A stretch of DNA of 35,106 nucleotides from JABWBJ01 sp035646395 (GTDB taxonomy: Bacteria; Gemmatimonadota; Gemmatimonadetes; Gemmatimonadales; Gemmatimonadaceae), in assembly GCA_035646395.1 (NCBI GenBank), contig DASRPK010000119.1:1-35106 (forward strand). The letters run 5' to 3'. A program made the position numbers and the translations under genes. Under the pieces are notes generated by a model. The model made no database searches, was not told the DNA's origin, and saw only the letters and a list, made by a program, of their open reading frames with translations. Of the stretch, positions 23,465 through 31,212 are shown piece by piece; the stretch's first letter is position 1, and the number at the start of each line of letters is the position of its first letter.

Positions 23465-24900
23465 CGCGCACCTCCATCCTCAGACGTCACTTTCGGGCGG
23501 TTCCTCATCAGCTGCATCAGCCACTCGAGCGTCGGGGCGGTGGAGCGATCGAAGAACACACGTCCATCGATCATCGTCATCTCCACGCGCGATGCCGGCG
23601 CGAACGGATGCCCATTGAAGATTGCGATGTCGGCGTCCTTGCCGACGTCGATCGAGCCGGTGTGCTTGTCGATGCCCAGCTGCACGGCCGCGTTGAGCGT
23701 GATCATGCGGAGGGCTGCTTCTTCGGACGCGCCGCCGAACCGCATCGCCTTGGCCGCTTCCTGGTACAGGCGACGGGCCCGCTCATCGGAGTCGGAGTTG
23801 ATCGTGGTGACCACGCCGCGCTCGGCCATCAGCGCCGCGTTATGCGGAATGGCGTCCCACGCCTCGAGCTTGTAGCCCCACATGTCGGCGAATGTCGACG
23901 CCGTAGCGCCGGCCGCGGCCAGTTCGTCGGCCAGCTTGTACCCCTCGAGGATGTGCGTGAAGTGCGGCTTGAACCCGAACTCCTTGGCTACGCGTAGCGC
24001 CATCAGGATTTCATCGGCGCGGTACGAGTGCCAGTAGACCAGGCGCTTGCCTTCCATCACCTCGACCAGCGCGTCCTTCTCGAGGTCCCTGCGGGGCGGG
24101 ATCGGCGCAGCGCCGCGCGAGCGGGCATTGGCCTTGTCCCACGCCGCCTTCGTCGTGTTGTACGCGTCCCACTCGCGCTTGTACTCCTGCGCGCCGATGA
24201 ACGACTCGCGGAGCAGGTCCTCGACGCCCTGGCGTGACCGCGGGTACCGCGTCGACGTGGCGTTTCCGGTCCGGCGCACGTTCTCGCCTAACGCGAACTT
24301 GATGCCGGGGACCGAGTGTTCGTACCGGAGGCTGTCGACCGGCAGGCCGAAGCGCAGCTTGATGACCGCGTTCTGGCCGCCGATGGTGTTGGCCGAGCCG
24401 TGGAGAATGTTGACCGTGGTCGTCCCGCCGGCGAGGTGCCGGTAGAGCGAGATGCCGTCCTGGCGCAGCACGTCTTCCATCCGCACTTCGGCGGTGACCG
24501 ACTGCGAGCCTTCGTTGATGCCTTCGTTGGCCGTGTGCGAATGCGCGTCGATGATGCCCGGCGTCACCCACTTGCCGCGGCCGTCGATGACCTTCGCGCC
24601 GGCCGGCACGGTCACGTTCGCCCCGATCTCGGCGATCTTGCCGTTCCGGATCAGGATCGTGCCGCCCATGATGTTGCCATGGCTGGCGGTCATGATGTTG
24701 GCGTTCGTGATCGCCACCAGCGTTCCGGCGCTGGGCGCCGGGAGCGCGAGCGGATCGAGCGCGCCAGGAGACTGGGCGGCGGGCGCGGCCGGTGTCTGCG
24801 CCTGCAGGGTGAGCGCCGAGATCGCGAGGGCAATGCCGTAACGGCCGGCCGTCGCAATGCGCCGCAGAGCCAAGGCTCGAAGAGAATTGATCGGTGTCAT
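23461..24900 (-). CDS. Exported amidohydrolase with intact HxH motif
   Basis: A 479-residue amidohydrolase-superfamily enzyme of the imidazolonepropionase/prolidase-like group, predicted to hydrolyse a C-N bond in a cyclic amide or dipeptide outside the cytoplasm. The leader (hydrophobic residues 22-35, cut near TLQAQ) is a signal peptide. Metal residues: H120-S-H122 (PGIIDAHSH), HFTHILEG for the later histidine and NSDSDE for the last aspartate. The gene starts directly at the stop of the upstream paralogue (TAAATG) with GGAG just before, and overlaps the downstream paralogue by 4 bases. It is the only one of the three with a full-looking active site. Confidence 0.9.
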   Translation of the reverse strand: MTPINSLRALALRRIATAGRYGIALAISALTLQAQTPAAPAAQSPGALDPLALPAPSAGTLVAITNANIMTASHGNIMGGTILIRNGKIAEIGANVTVPAGAKVIDGRGKWVTPGIIDAHSHTANEGINEGSQSVTAEVRMEDVLRQDGISLYRHLAGGTTTVNILHGSANTIGGQNAVIKLRFGLPVDSLRYEHSVPGIKFALGENVRRTGNATSTRYPRSRQGVEDLLRESFIGAQEYKREWDAYNTTKAAWDKANARSRGAAPIPPRRDLEKDALVEVMEGKRLVYWHSYRADEILMALRVAKEFGFKPHFTHILEGYKLADELAAAGATASTFADMWGYKLEAWDAIPHNAALMAERGVVTTINSDSDERARRLYQEAAKAMRFGGASEEAALRMITLNAAVQLGIDKHTGSIDVGKDADIAIFNGHPFAPASRVEMTMIDGRVFFDRSTAPTLEWLMQLMRNRPKVTSEDGGAR

Positions 24901-26319
24901 TTACTCCTCCCGCATCTGCGGTGGGTTGTTCGCGCGTCCGCCACGACCGCCACGACCGGCTGGCGCGGGAACGACATCGTATTGAAGTCCGTCCACATAC
25001 ACACGCTCGAGCCGGGCATTCGCTGCCAGCGGCTCGCCCTGGACAACGAGCAGGTTGGCAATCTTGCCGGCCTCGATGCTGCCGAGCTGCGATTCGACGC
25101 CGGCGGCTTCAGCGGCCCGGATGGTCAGCGCCTCGAGCGCCACGTTACGGGGCAGGCCCGCCGCGATCGCCTTGCGGACGTTGTCCATGAACACGTTCGG
25201 CGCCACGCCGCCGGAGGCCAGGGCAAACTTGATCCCCGCGTTATGCAGTGAGGCGGCGTTGCCTTCGACCATCTTGGTCACCGCGGCCGCCATCGCGGCG
25301 GTATCCGCCGGGTCACGCCGCTGTGAATACTGGTACTGCCAGCCCGTCGTCTGTGACGGCTGCGGGAAATCGACGGTCACGATCGGAGGACGCGCTGACT
25401 TCAACGCGTTGATCGCCCGGAACCCTTCGACGGCGCCGACGATCGTCACCTTGATGGTGCTGAATTCCTTGCCCAGCGCCAATGCGCGCAATATCTCGTT
25501 TTCGTTGTTCGCGGCGATGAACACCGGGACGGTGCCCTTTACCACCGGGACCAGCGCGGCGAGTTCCGCGTTATGCGCCGTGCGGGCTACGCCTCTGGGA
25601 TTCGCCTTGTAGCGATCCTCCATCATGGCGTGCCGCTGCGCATCGTAAAACGCCTGGCGCTGGTAGGCGATCACGCCGAGCAGGTTGCTCGGATAATCGC
25701 CCGGCACGGTCTGGTATCCGACGTGCAGCGCGACCGGCGACTTCACGATCCAGCGGGACGCCGTGTCATCGCGCAGCGGAAGCAGTGCCGACAGCCCGCG
25801 GAAGAGACCGCGCGACGGTGCGACGAGTGCCGCGCCGATGCCGTGGTCGCGAGGTGTGCGTGCATCGGCAGGACTCAGTGACAGCTCTCCGGCGATCACG
25901 CGCTCCGGCTCGAGGCCGACGATGCGTACTTCAGTCGTCACATCGGGCTCTGCTCCGGGGAAGCCGGGAATCGGAGCCGGTGCGGCACCGCGGCCCCCGC
26001 CCGCCTGTTGCGGCGGAGTTCTCAAGCCGAGTGACGAGGTGAGATCGATGAACGCGGGAGCGATGGTCTTCCCAGAGAGGTCGACGACGACCGCGTCCGC
26101 GGGTGGGGTGATCGTCGCGCCGACGGCTTCGATCACTCCGTTTCGGATGACGACCGTGCCACGGTCGATGGTCCCCTTGGTGACTGTCTCGATCCGCGCG
26201 TTGGTCAGTGCCCAGACGCCGGTCATGTTGTCGCGCGACTGGCTCTGCGCGCCGGCGGTCTGGGTGACAGCCAACGCCGCGATCGGCAGCAACAAGCGGT
26301 GAAGCGGTGTTCGGCTCAT
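24901..26319 (-). CDS. Exported amidohydrolase-like protein, degenerate metal site
   Basis: First gene of the trio, 472 residues, with a signal peptide (MSRTPLHRLLLPIAALAVTQ, cut near GAQS) and a good ribosome site (GGAG, 7 bases before ATG). The sandwich (IETVTKGTIDRGTVVIRNGVIEAVG) and the LGSIEAGKIANLLVVQGEP ending are typical. The metal site is lost at every position I can check: PAFIDLTSS instead of IDAHxH, IVGAVEG where the His should be, and ALASGGV instead of the aspartate. The tail is Gly/Arg-rich (PAGRGGRGGRANNPP). Likely a non-catalytic partner of the middle paralogue, or an enzyme with a different site. Confidence 0.86.
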   Translation of the reverse strand: MSRTPLHRLLLPIAALAVTQTAGAQSQSRDNMTGVWALTNARIETVTKGTIDRGTVVIRNGVIEAVGATITPPADAVVVDLSGKTIAPAFIDLTSSLGLRTPPQQAGGGRGAAPAPIPGFPGAEPDVTTEVRIVGLEPERVIAGELSLSPADARTPRDHGIGAALVAPSRGLFRGLSALLPLRDDTASRWIVKSPVALHVGYQTVPGDYPSNLLGVIAYQRQAFYDAQRHAMMEDRYKANPRGVARTAHNAELAALVPVVKGTVPVFIAANNENEILRALALGKEFSTIKVTIVGAVEGFRAINALKSARPPIVTVDFPQPSQTTGWQYQYSQRRDPADTAAMAAAVTKMVEGNAASLHNAGIKFALASGGVAPNVFMDNVRKAIAAGLPRNVALEALTIRAAEAAGVESQLGSIEAGKIANLLVVQGEPLAANARLERVYVDGLQYDVVPAPAGRGGRGGRANNPPQMREE

Positions 26320-26652
26320 GCAGTTACTCCAACTGGAAATGGGTACGTCGGGGTGGTTCAGCAGGCGAGCTTACGAGCGGCACTCTACGGTAGCAAGCAG
26401 CGCTCGATCCGCCGCGATAAGTACGGGCGTGAGTGCGGGAACGCTCGCGGGCACATGCCGTGAGCTCGCATTCCTCGCGCGTCAATTCACGCGCTCCGAG
26501 CCTCCTGTTTCGAGCACGACCGGGCCCTGTTGATAAGTCGTCGATCTCAACAACATCGCAAGTAGATGACCTGCAACGAGTTGAGACGGAAATGTTAATC
26601 GATGGAAAACAACACCGCACACCTTCAACGTTGTGCGCCAATGCTGTGTCTG

Positions 26653-26921
26653 CTAACCGGTCTTCGCCGTATCCTCGAATATTCCCTTTGGCGTGACGCC
26701 TTTCAGGAACGGCTCCATCAAGGCATGCAGCAGCTCGACGAGGGTAATGACCGCGGTGTGTGACGTGGCCGGCAGGATCGCCAGACGGGAGGCCGAAAGC
26801 GGCTTGCTCATATCGCCGCCGCCGAGCAACCGGAACAGCGCGACCGAATGTTCGAGCGTCGCTACGTCTGCTTCGCGGCAATGAGGAGCACCGGCGTCTT
26901 CACCTGCCTAACGGACCCCAT
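26653..26921 (-). pseudogene. Frameshifted C-terminal remnant of an alpha/beta hydrolase
   Basis: Reading the minus strand from 26921 gives MGSVRQVKTPVLLIAAKQT and then a stop. Shifting frame at about 26865 continues as ADVATLEHSVALFRLLGGG, DMSKPLSASRLAILPATSHT, AVITLVELLHALMEPFLKG and a tail of about 14 residues to a TAG at 26653-26655. The first piece is the late beta-strand (tPvLlIa.k.D) and the second holds the catalytic-His loop (ATSHTAV) and last helix of alpha/beta hydrolases. The N-terminal ~200 residues, with the nucleophile Ser, are absent: 26922-27018 is too short. A GCCTAACG octamer lies inside. The rest of the gap (26320-26652) shows nothing I can support. Confidence 0.72.
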
Positions 26922-27018
26922 TGCTTCTCACTGGAGTTCAACCTCGCGCCCCATGCGCACGTTCATAACGTGATGCAAGTTATCGCGAGCTGATCCACCA
27001 CCCCCGTCTCTCGACGTC

Positions 27019-30000
27019 ATGCCCCTGCCTTTCTTCCTCCGGTCCAGTCTCCTGACGTTGTCGTTGACTGTGACGTTCCTGCCTGCGCCGGCGCCGGCAC
27101 AATCCCCTGCGGCGTCCCCATTCGACAAGCTCCCCTTCCGCTCGATCGGGCCGGCCGTGCACGGTGGCCGGCTGCACGACGTCGAGGCGGTGCCTAACGA
27201 CGCGGCGACCGTCTACGTCGTCGGCGCCAGCAGCGGCGTCTGGAAGTCGACCAACCGCGGCATTACCTGGACGTCGATCTTCGACGACTACCCGGTGAGC
27301 ACGGGCGGGGACATCGCCATCTTTCCCGGCAATCCCAACATCCTCTGGTTAGGCACAGGGGAGCAGAACAACCGCCAGAGCTCCTCATGGGGCAATGGGA
27401 TGTACCGATCCATGGATGCCGGGAGGACCTGGACACACATCGGACTCGACGCCACGGCCAACATTGCCAAGGTGCGGTTGCATCCCGGCGATCCTGACGT
27501 CGCGTACGTCGCGGCGGCGGGAAATCTGTGGAAGACCGGACCCGATCGCGGCGTCTACAAGACGACGGACGGCGGCCGCACGTGGAACAAGTCGCTCTAT
27601 GTCGACACGCTCACCGGCGCGACTGATATCGTGATGGATCCCAGCGACCCCAACACGCTGTATGCGGCGATGTATCAGCGCCTGCGCCAGCCGTGGGGAT
27701 TCAACGGCGGGGGACCGGGAAGCGCGATCTACAAAACGAGCGACGGCGGCGCAACCTGGAAGAAGCTCACCAATGGCATCCCCGAAGGCGACAAGGGACG
27801 CATCGGTCTCGCCATCGCGCAGACGTATCCGCGCATGCTGCTCGCCACGATCGAGCACCCGACCGGCAGCGGCACGTATCGCACCGACGATGGCGGCGAG
27901 ACATGGACGCGCGCCAGCGGGACGAACCCGCGCCCGATGTATTACAGCAAGATCTACATCGACCCGACGAACGAACGCCGCGCCTATATCCTGGGCGTCG
28001 AGGTGTATCGCAGCGATGACGGCGGCCGGAACTTCCGCCTCCTGCCGAACTCTCCCGCGTATGACGTCGGACTCAAGACCGACCACCACGCGCTCTGGAT
28101 CGACCCGAAGGACCCGAAGTGGCTCTATCTGGCCGGCGACGGCGGTCTCCATGTGTCCGGCGACATGGGCGAGAACTGGCGCCGCGTGAACAACTTCGCC
28201 ATCGGCCAGTTCTACGCGATTGGCGCCGACAATCGCGACCCGTACTGGATCTACGGCGGCCTGCAGGACAACCACTCCTTTGGTGGTCCGAGCGCTACGC
28301 GCCACTGGTTAGGCATCGTGAACACCGACTGGCGCCAGGTGGGCTTCAGTGACGGCGCCGTGCAGCAGCCGGACCCGTTCGTCCCGCGCTGGCTGTACAC
28401 GTCCAGCACCGGCATGAACCTCCAGCGCTTCGATCTCGAAACCGGCGACCGGATGAACATCCGACCGACGCTGGCGCCGGGTGACACCGGTGCGGTGCGC
28501 TTCGATTGGGTCTCCCCGATGGTCGCGTCGCGCCACACGAAGGGGACACTCTATGTCGGCGGCAACCGGCTCTTCATATCGAAGGATCATGGAGAGTCGT
28601 GGACGTACACAAAGGACCTCACGCGGAAAGTGAATCGCGACACGCTGCGCATCATGGGAGTATCAGGCAGCGAGATCCGGATTTCCCGCAATGACGGCGA
28701 GTCGAACTACAGCGAGCTGACCACCATCAGCGAGTCGCCGGTGAATCCGCAGGTGTTGTGGGTTGGCGCCGATGACGGCACGGTGCAGCTCTCGCGTGAC
28801 GGCGGGGCCACGTGGACCGATGTGGCATCGAACATCACCGGCCCACCGCCATTCACCTTCGTCAGCCGGGTCGTCGCCTCGTCGGCGGGACCGGGAGCGG
28901 CCTGGGTCACGTTCGACGGGCATCGTTCCGGCCACTTTGAACCCTATGCGTTCCGGACGACTGACTTCGGCCGCACCTGGACCAGGGTCACGACCGGCCT
29001 GCCATCCGGGGACGTTGTACGAACGATCCACGAGTATCCGGGCACACCTGCGGTCGCGTTCATCGGCACGGAACGCGCGATTTACCTGACGACCAACTCC
29101 GGCGCCAACTGGACGCGATTCAAGTCGAACCTGCCAACGGTCCCGACCTACGACATCCTTGTCCACCCACGCACGAAAGACCTGATCCTCGGCACCCACG
29201 GGCGCAGTATCTGGATCCTCGATGACGCATCACCCATCGCGGCGTGGTCGTCCTCGATCGCGGCGAAGCCGGCGCATCTGTTCCCGGCACGGCCGGTAAC
29301 GCAGTACCTGTTCTGGGAAGACTTCTCGAACTGGGGCCAGGGTGAATACGCCGGCGACAATCCGAAGGACGGCGCGTTGATCTCGTATTCCGTTGCGCGG
29401 ACGGTTCCCTCGGTCACGGTCACGATCACGAACCCGACCGGCCGCGTCGTGCGGACGCTGCAAGGGCCCGGTGAAGCAGGCGTCATTCACCGCATTAACT
29501 GGGATCTCCGCCACACCGTGCTCTCGGCGTCCGGCATGCAGATGCCTAACGTGGCCGTGGAAGGCGCCGGCGGCCGCGGTGGACGGGGCGGTCGCGGTGG
29601 ACGTGGCGGCGGAGGCGGGGGTGGCGGGGGGGAGGAAGGCGGCATGGCCGGCGGACGCGCCAACGATCCGTATCCATATGAAGTGCCCCGGAGCCTCGGT
29701 GCCCGCGGTGCCTTCGTTTCACCGGGCACCTACACGATCACGCTGCAGGCGGGGGACGCGAAAGCAACCGAGACGGTTCGCGTGCTGCACGATCCGCTTC
29801 TCCCACTGACCGTCGCGCAGCACAAGGAGCGCGAGTCATTCCAGATCGAGCTGGCCGACATGGTGGCCGAGATCGTGGCGATGTCACAGCAGCTGGCCAA
29901 GGCCCGGACAGACCTGACCGCGCGCCGCGATGCCGCGGCATCGGGTTCAGCCGCGAGAACTGCGGCCGATTCGAGCCTGGCCGGCCTAACGACGGTCGAG

Positions 30001-30186
30001 CGGTCGTTCGTCGCCCGAGTGGGCGCGGCGCAGGGCCGCCTGATGCAGATGTACGGAAGCTTCAACGGGAGCGGTGCACAGCAGGGGTCGCTCTACCCCC
30101 CGACGGCCGGCATGAAGGCGCAGGCCCGGGAAATCCGGGGGGCGATCGACCGGCTGAAACGGGAGATAGCCGTCGTTTCACGCTGA
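27019..30186 (+). CDS. Large exported BNR/sortilin (VPS10)-like repeat protein
   Basis: A 1055-residue exported protein (signal peptide 1-27, cut near APAQS) often called glycosyl hydrolase in databases, though no catalytic site is visible. The first ~740 residues are a beta-propeller with about eleven Asp-box motifs (S/T-x-D-x-G-x-T-W: KSTNRGITW, RSMDAGRTW, KTTDGGRTW, KTSDGGATW, RTDDGGETW, SRDGGATW, RTTDFGRTW and others). Then a linker (GTHGRSIWILDD), a beta-sandwich, a Gly/Arg-rich tract at about 849-880, and a C-terminal helical segment (940-1050). It contains several octamer motifs (VPND, LWLG, HWLG, MPNV, GLTT). The likely role is binding or degrading extracellular polymer or protein; unproven. 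Confidence 0.88.
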   Translation: MPLPFFLRSSLLTLSLTVTFLPAPAPAQSPAASPFDKLPFRSIGPAVHGGRLHDVEAVPNDAATVYVVGASSGVWKSTNRGITWTSIFDDYPVSTGGDIAIFPGNPNILWLGTGEQNNRQSSSWGNGMYRSMDAGRTWTHIGLDATANIAKVRLHPGDPDVAYVAAAGNLWKTGPDRGVYKTTDGGRTWNKSLYVDTLTGATDIVMDPSDPNTLYAAMYQRLRQPWGFNGGGPGSAIYKTSDGGATWKKLTNGIPEGDKGRIGLAIAQTYPRMLLATIEHPTGSGTYRTDDGGETWTRASGTNPRPMYYSKIYIDPTNERRAYILGVEVYRSDDGGRNFRLLPNSPAYDVGLKTDHHALWIDPKDPKWLYLAGDGGLHVSGDMGENWRRVNNFAIGQFYAIGADNRDPYWIYGGLQDNHSFGGPSATRHWLGIVNTDWRQVGFSDGAVQQPDPFVPRWLYTSSTGMNLQRFDLETGDRMNIRPTLAPGDTGAVRFDWVSPMVASRHTKGTLYVGGNRLFISKDHGESWTYTKDLTRKVNRDTLRIMGVSGSEIRISRNDGESNYSELTTISESPVNPQVLWVGADDGTVQLSRDGGATWTDVASNITGPPPFTFVSRVVASSAGPGAAWVTFDGHRSGHFEPYAFRTTDFGRTWTRVTTGLPSGDVVRTIHEYPGTPAVAFIGTERAIYLTTNSGANWTRFKSNLPTVPTYDILVHPRTKDLILGTHGRSIWILDDASPIAAWSSSIAAKPAHLFPARPVTQYLFWEDFSNWGQGEYAGDNPKDGALISYSVARTVPSVTVTITNPTGRVVRTLQGPGEAGVIHRINWDLRHTVLSASGMQMPNVAVEGAGGRGGRGGRGGRGGGGGGGGGEEGGMAGGRANDPYPYEVPRSLGARGAFVSPGTYTITLQAGDAKATETVRVLHDPLLPLTVAQHKERESFQIELADMVAEIVAMSQQLAKARTDLTARRDAAASGSAARTAADSSLAGLTTVERSFVARVGAAQGRLMQMYGSFNGSGAQQGSLYPPTAGMKAQAREIRGAIDRLKREIAVVSR

Positions 30187-30224
30187 CCATTGGACGGCTG
30201 GTCACGGCGCAGGACGACTGGGCG

Positions 30225-30250
30225 AAGGGCGTCGGGCAACCGACGCCCTT
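30225..30250 (+). terminator. Stem-loop terminator after the BNR protein gene
   Basis: An 11-base perfect stem (AAGGGCGTCGG/CCGACGCCCTT) with a GCAA loop, 38 bases after the stop codon, followed by TCG rather than a U tract. It also ends the leader region of the LytTR gene. Confidence 0.75.
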
Positions 30251-30339
30251 TCGTGTCAGTGTGGATGCGATTTCGCGTGTCGCACACTTGTCGGGCTGAA
30301 ACCCGATGGCTTCACCTCAACCCTCCAGGAGGACCGAAG

Positions 30340-30852
30340 ATGACCCTGAATGGTCGGTCGTTCACCCCCGCACCTGCCACGCAGGGCCAGGCGTCCGCGC
30401 CTGGTCGCGTGACGGATGCACGCGTGCCACTGGTCCTCGCCGGTCGTGATGACCGCCCAATCGCGGGGCAGCCAGTTGCGTCACCGACGAAGGCCGCAAC
30501 ACAGTCGTCGCCCTACCTCGATCGTATCGTCGTCCGTTCCCGGAGCCGCATCCTGTTCCTGGATGTCGCCGAGGTGACCTGGCTCGAGGCGTTCGGCAAC
30601 TACGTGCGCTTTCACACGCCGACTGAGGTCTACACGGTGCGTGGAACGCTCACGTCGTTTGAGAAGGAACTCGACCCGACGCGGTTCGTCCGGATTCATC
30701 GATCGATGATCGTGAACCGTGACGTTATCCGCGAGCTGCACTCCCGTCGCACAGGCGATTTCACGCTCGTGACCAATGGCGGCGAACAGCTCACGCTGTC
30801 CCGGAATTTCCGTTCGAAGGTTCCGGAACTCCGTCGCCGGCTCGCGTCGTAA
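30340..30852 (+). CDS. Stand-alone LytTR-domain transcription regulator
   Basis: A 170-residue protein whose C-terminal ~100 residues form a LytTR DNA-binding domain: RSRSRILFLDVAEVTWLEAFGNYVRFHT, then FVRIHRSMIVNRDVIREL and LTLSRNFRSKVPELRRRL. The N-terminal ~70 residues are low-complexity and Ala/Pro-rich; there is no receiver domain, so no phosphorylation input is visible. ATG 30340 is chosen over the longer frame from 30190 because AGGAGG (30327-30332) sits 7 bases upstream and the extension is a terminator shadow. A strong terminator follows. It lies between the BNR gene and the antiporter; target genes are unknown. Confidence 0.88.
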   Translation: MTLNGRSFTPAPATQGQASAPGRVTDARVPLVLAGRDDRPIAGQPVASPTKAATQSSPYLDRIVVRSRSRILFLDVAEVTWLEAFGNYVRFHTPTEVYTVRGTLTSFEKELDPTRFVRIHRSMIVNRDVIRELHSRRTGDFTLVTNGGEQLTLSRNFRSKVPELRRRLAS

Positions 30853-30877
30853 GGCACGTAAGCGAATGCAGGAGAAG

Positions 30878-30909
30878 CCCCCGGTGAATTCACCGGGGGT
30901 TTCTTCTTT
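30878..30909 (+). terminator. Rho-independent terminator after the LytTR gene
   Basis: A perfect 22-base palindrome (30878-30899; CCCCCGGTGAA and its complement) is followed directly by a T-rich run (TTTCTTCTTTTT) and lies 25 bases after the stop codon. A textbook intrinsic terminator. Confidence 0.93.
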
Positions 30910-30963
30910 TTGCAGTAGTCACTTCGATGAGCTGACGCGCCCTTCGTGGGTTCCGAAAACCAT

Positions 30964-31034
30964 TGAACCACAGAGAACACAGGGAACACGGAGGCAAAAA
31001 AAAGCCCTGTGTTCTCTGTGCTCCCCGTGGTTCA
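30964..31034. repeat. Palindrome with ~9-base units and an A8 loop
   Basis: The left arm TGAACCACAGAGAACACAGG... and right arm ...CTGTGTTCTCTGTGCTCCCC-GTGGTTCA pair imperfectly over about 30 bases, around GGC-AAAAAAAA-GCC. The arms are built of degenerate CACAGAGAA-type 9-base units. Repeats of this CCACAGAG type occur in many bacterial genomes (from memory). It lies in the 360-base gap before the antiporter, which has no gene. Confidence 0.85.
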
Positions 31035-31083
31035 TGCTTTTTGGAGTTGTTGTTCTTTGCTTCCTGTTCGACAGCCGTCATCC

Positions 31084-31121
31084 TTTCGCGAAGATTCGCC
31101 AAGAATTCGCGAGAATCTGCG
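31084..31121. repeat. Degenerate TTCGCGA-type palindromic repeat
   Basis: TTTCGCGAAGATTCGCC-AAGAATTCGCGAGAATCTGCG is made of four diverged TTCGCGA-like units spaced 9-10 bases apart, each nearly palindromic. It lies between the A8 palindrome and the antiporter start. Confidence 0.6.
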
Positions 31122-31212
31122 TCCCGAGGTCGTGGAATTCCCGGCATTGAGGCGAGGCCGGAATCGCATGGTTCCCCTCGCCCATGCGCGGACCGGGCAT
31201 ACCTTACGCCGC

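Noticed and set aside
21791..23875. 694-residue open frame on the plus strand
   Set aside because: It runs through palindrome copy E and then opposite the first amidohydrolase-like gene; composition is Arg/His/Asp-rich with no domain, and the minus-strand gene is clearly real.
26324..26881. 185-residue minus-strand open frame in the gap before the BNR gene
   Set aside because: Arg-rich, no motif, and it overlaps the hydrolase remnant in another frame, which is better supported.
31009..31212. Longer start for the antiporter
   Set aside because: The extension is translated from repeat sequence and precedes the first family-like residues; ATG 31213 fits the family start.
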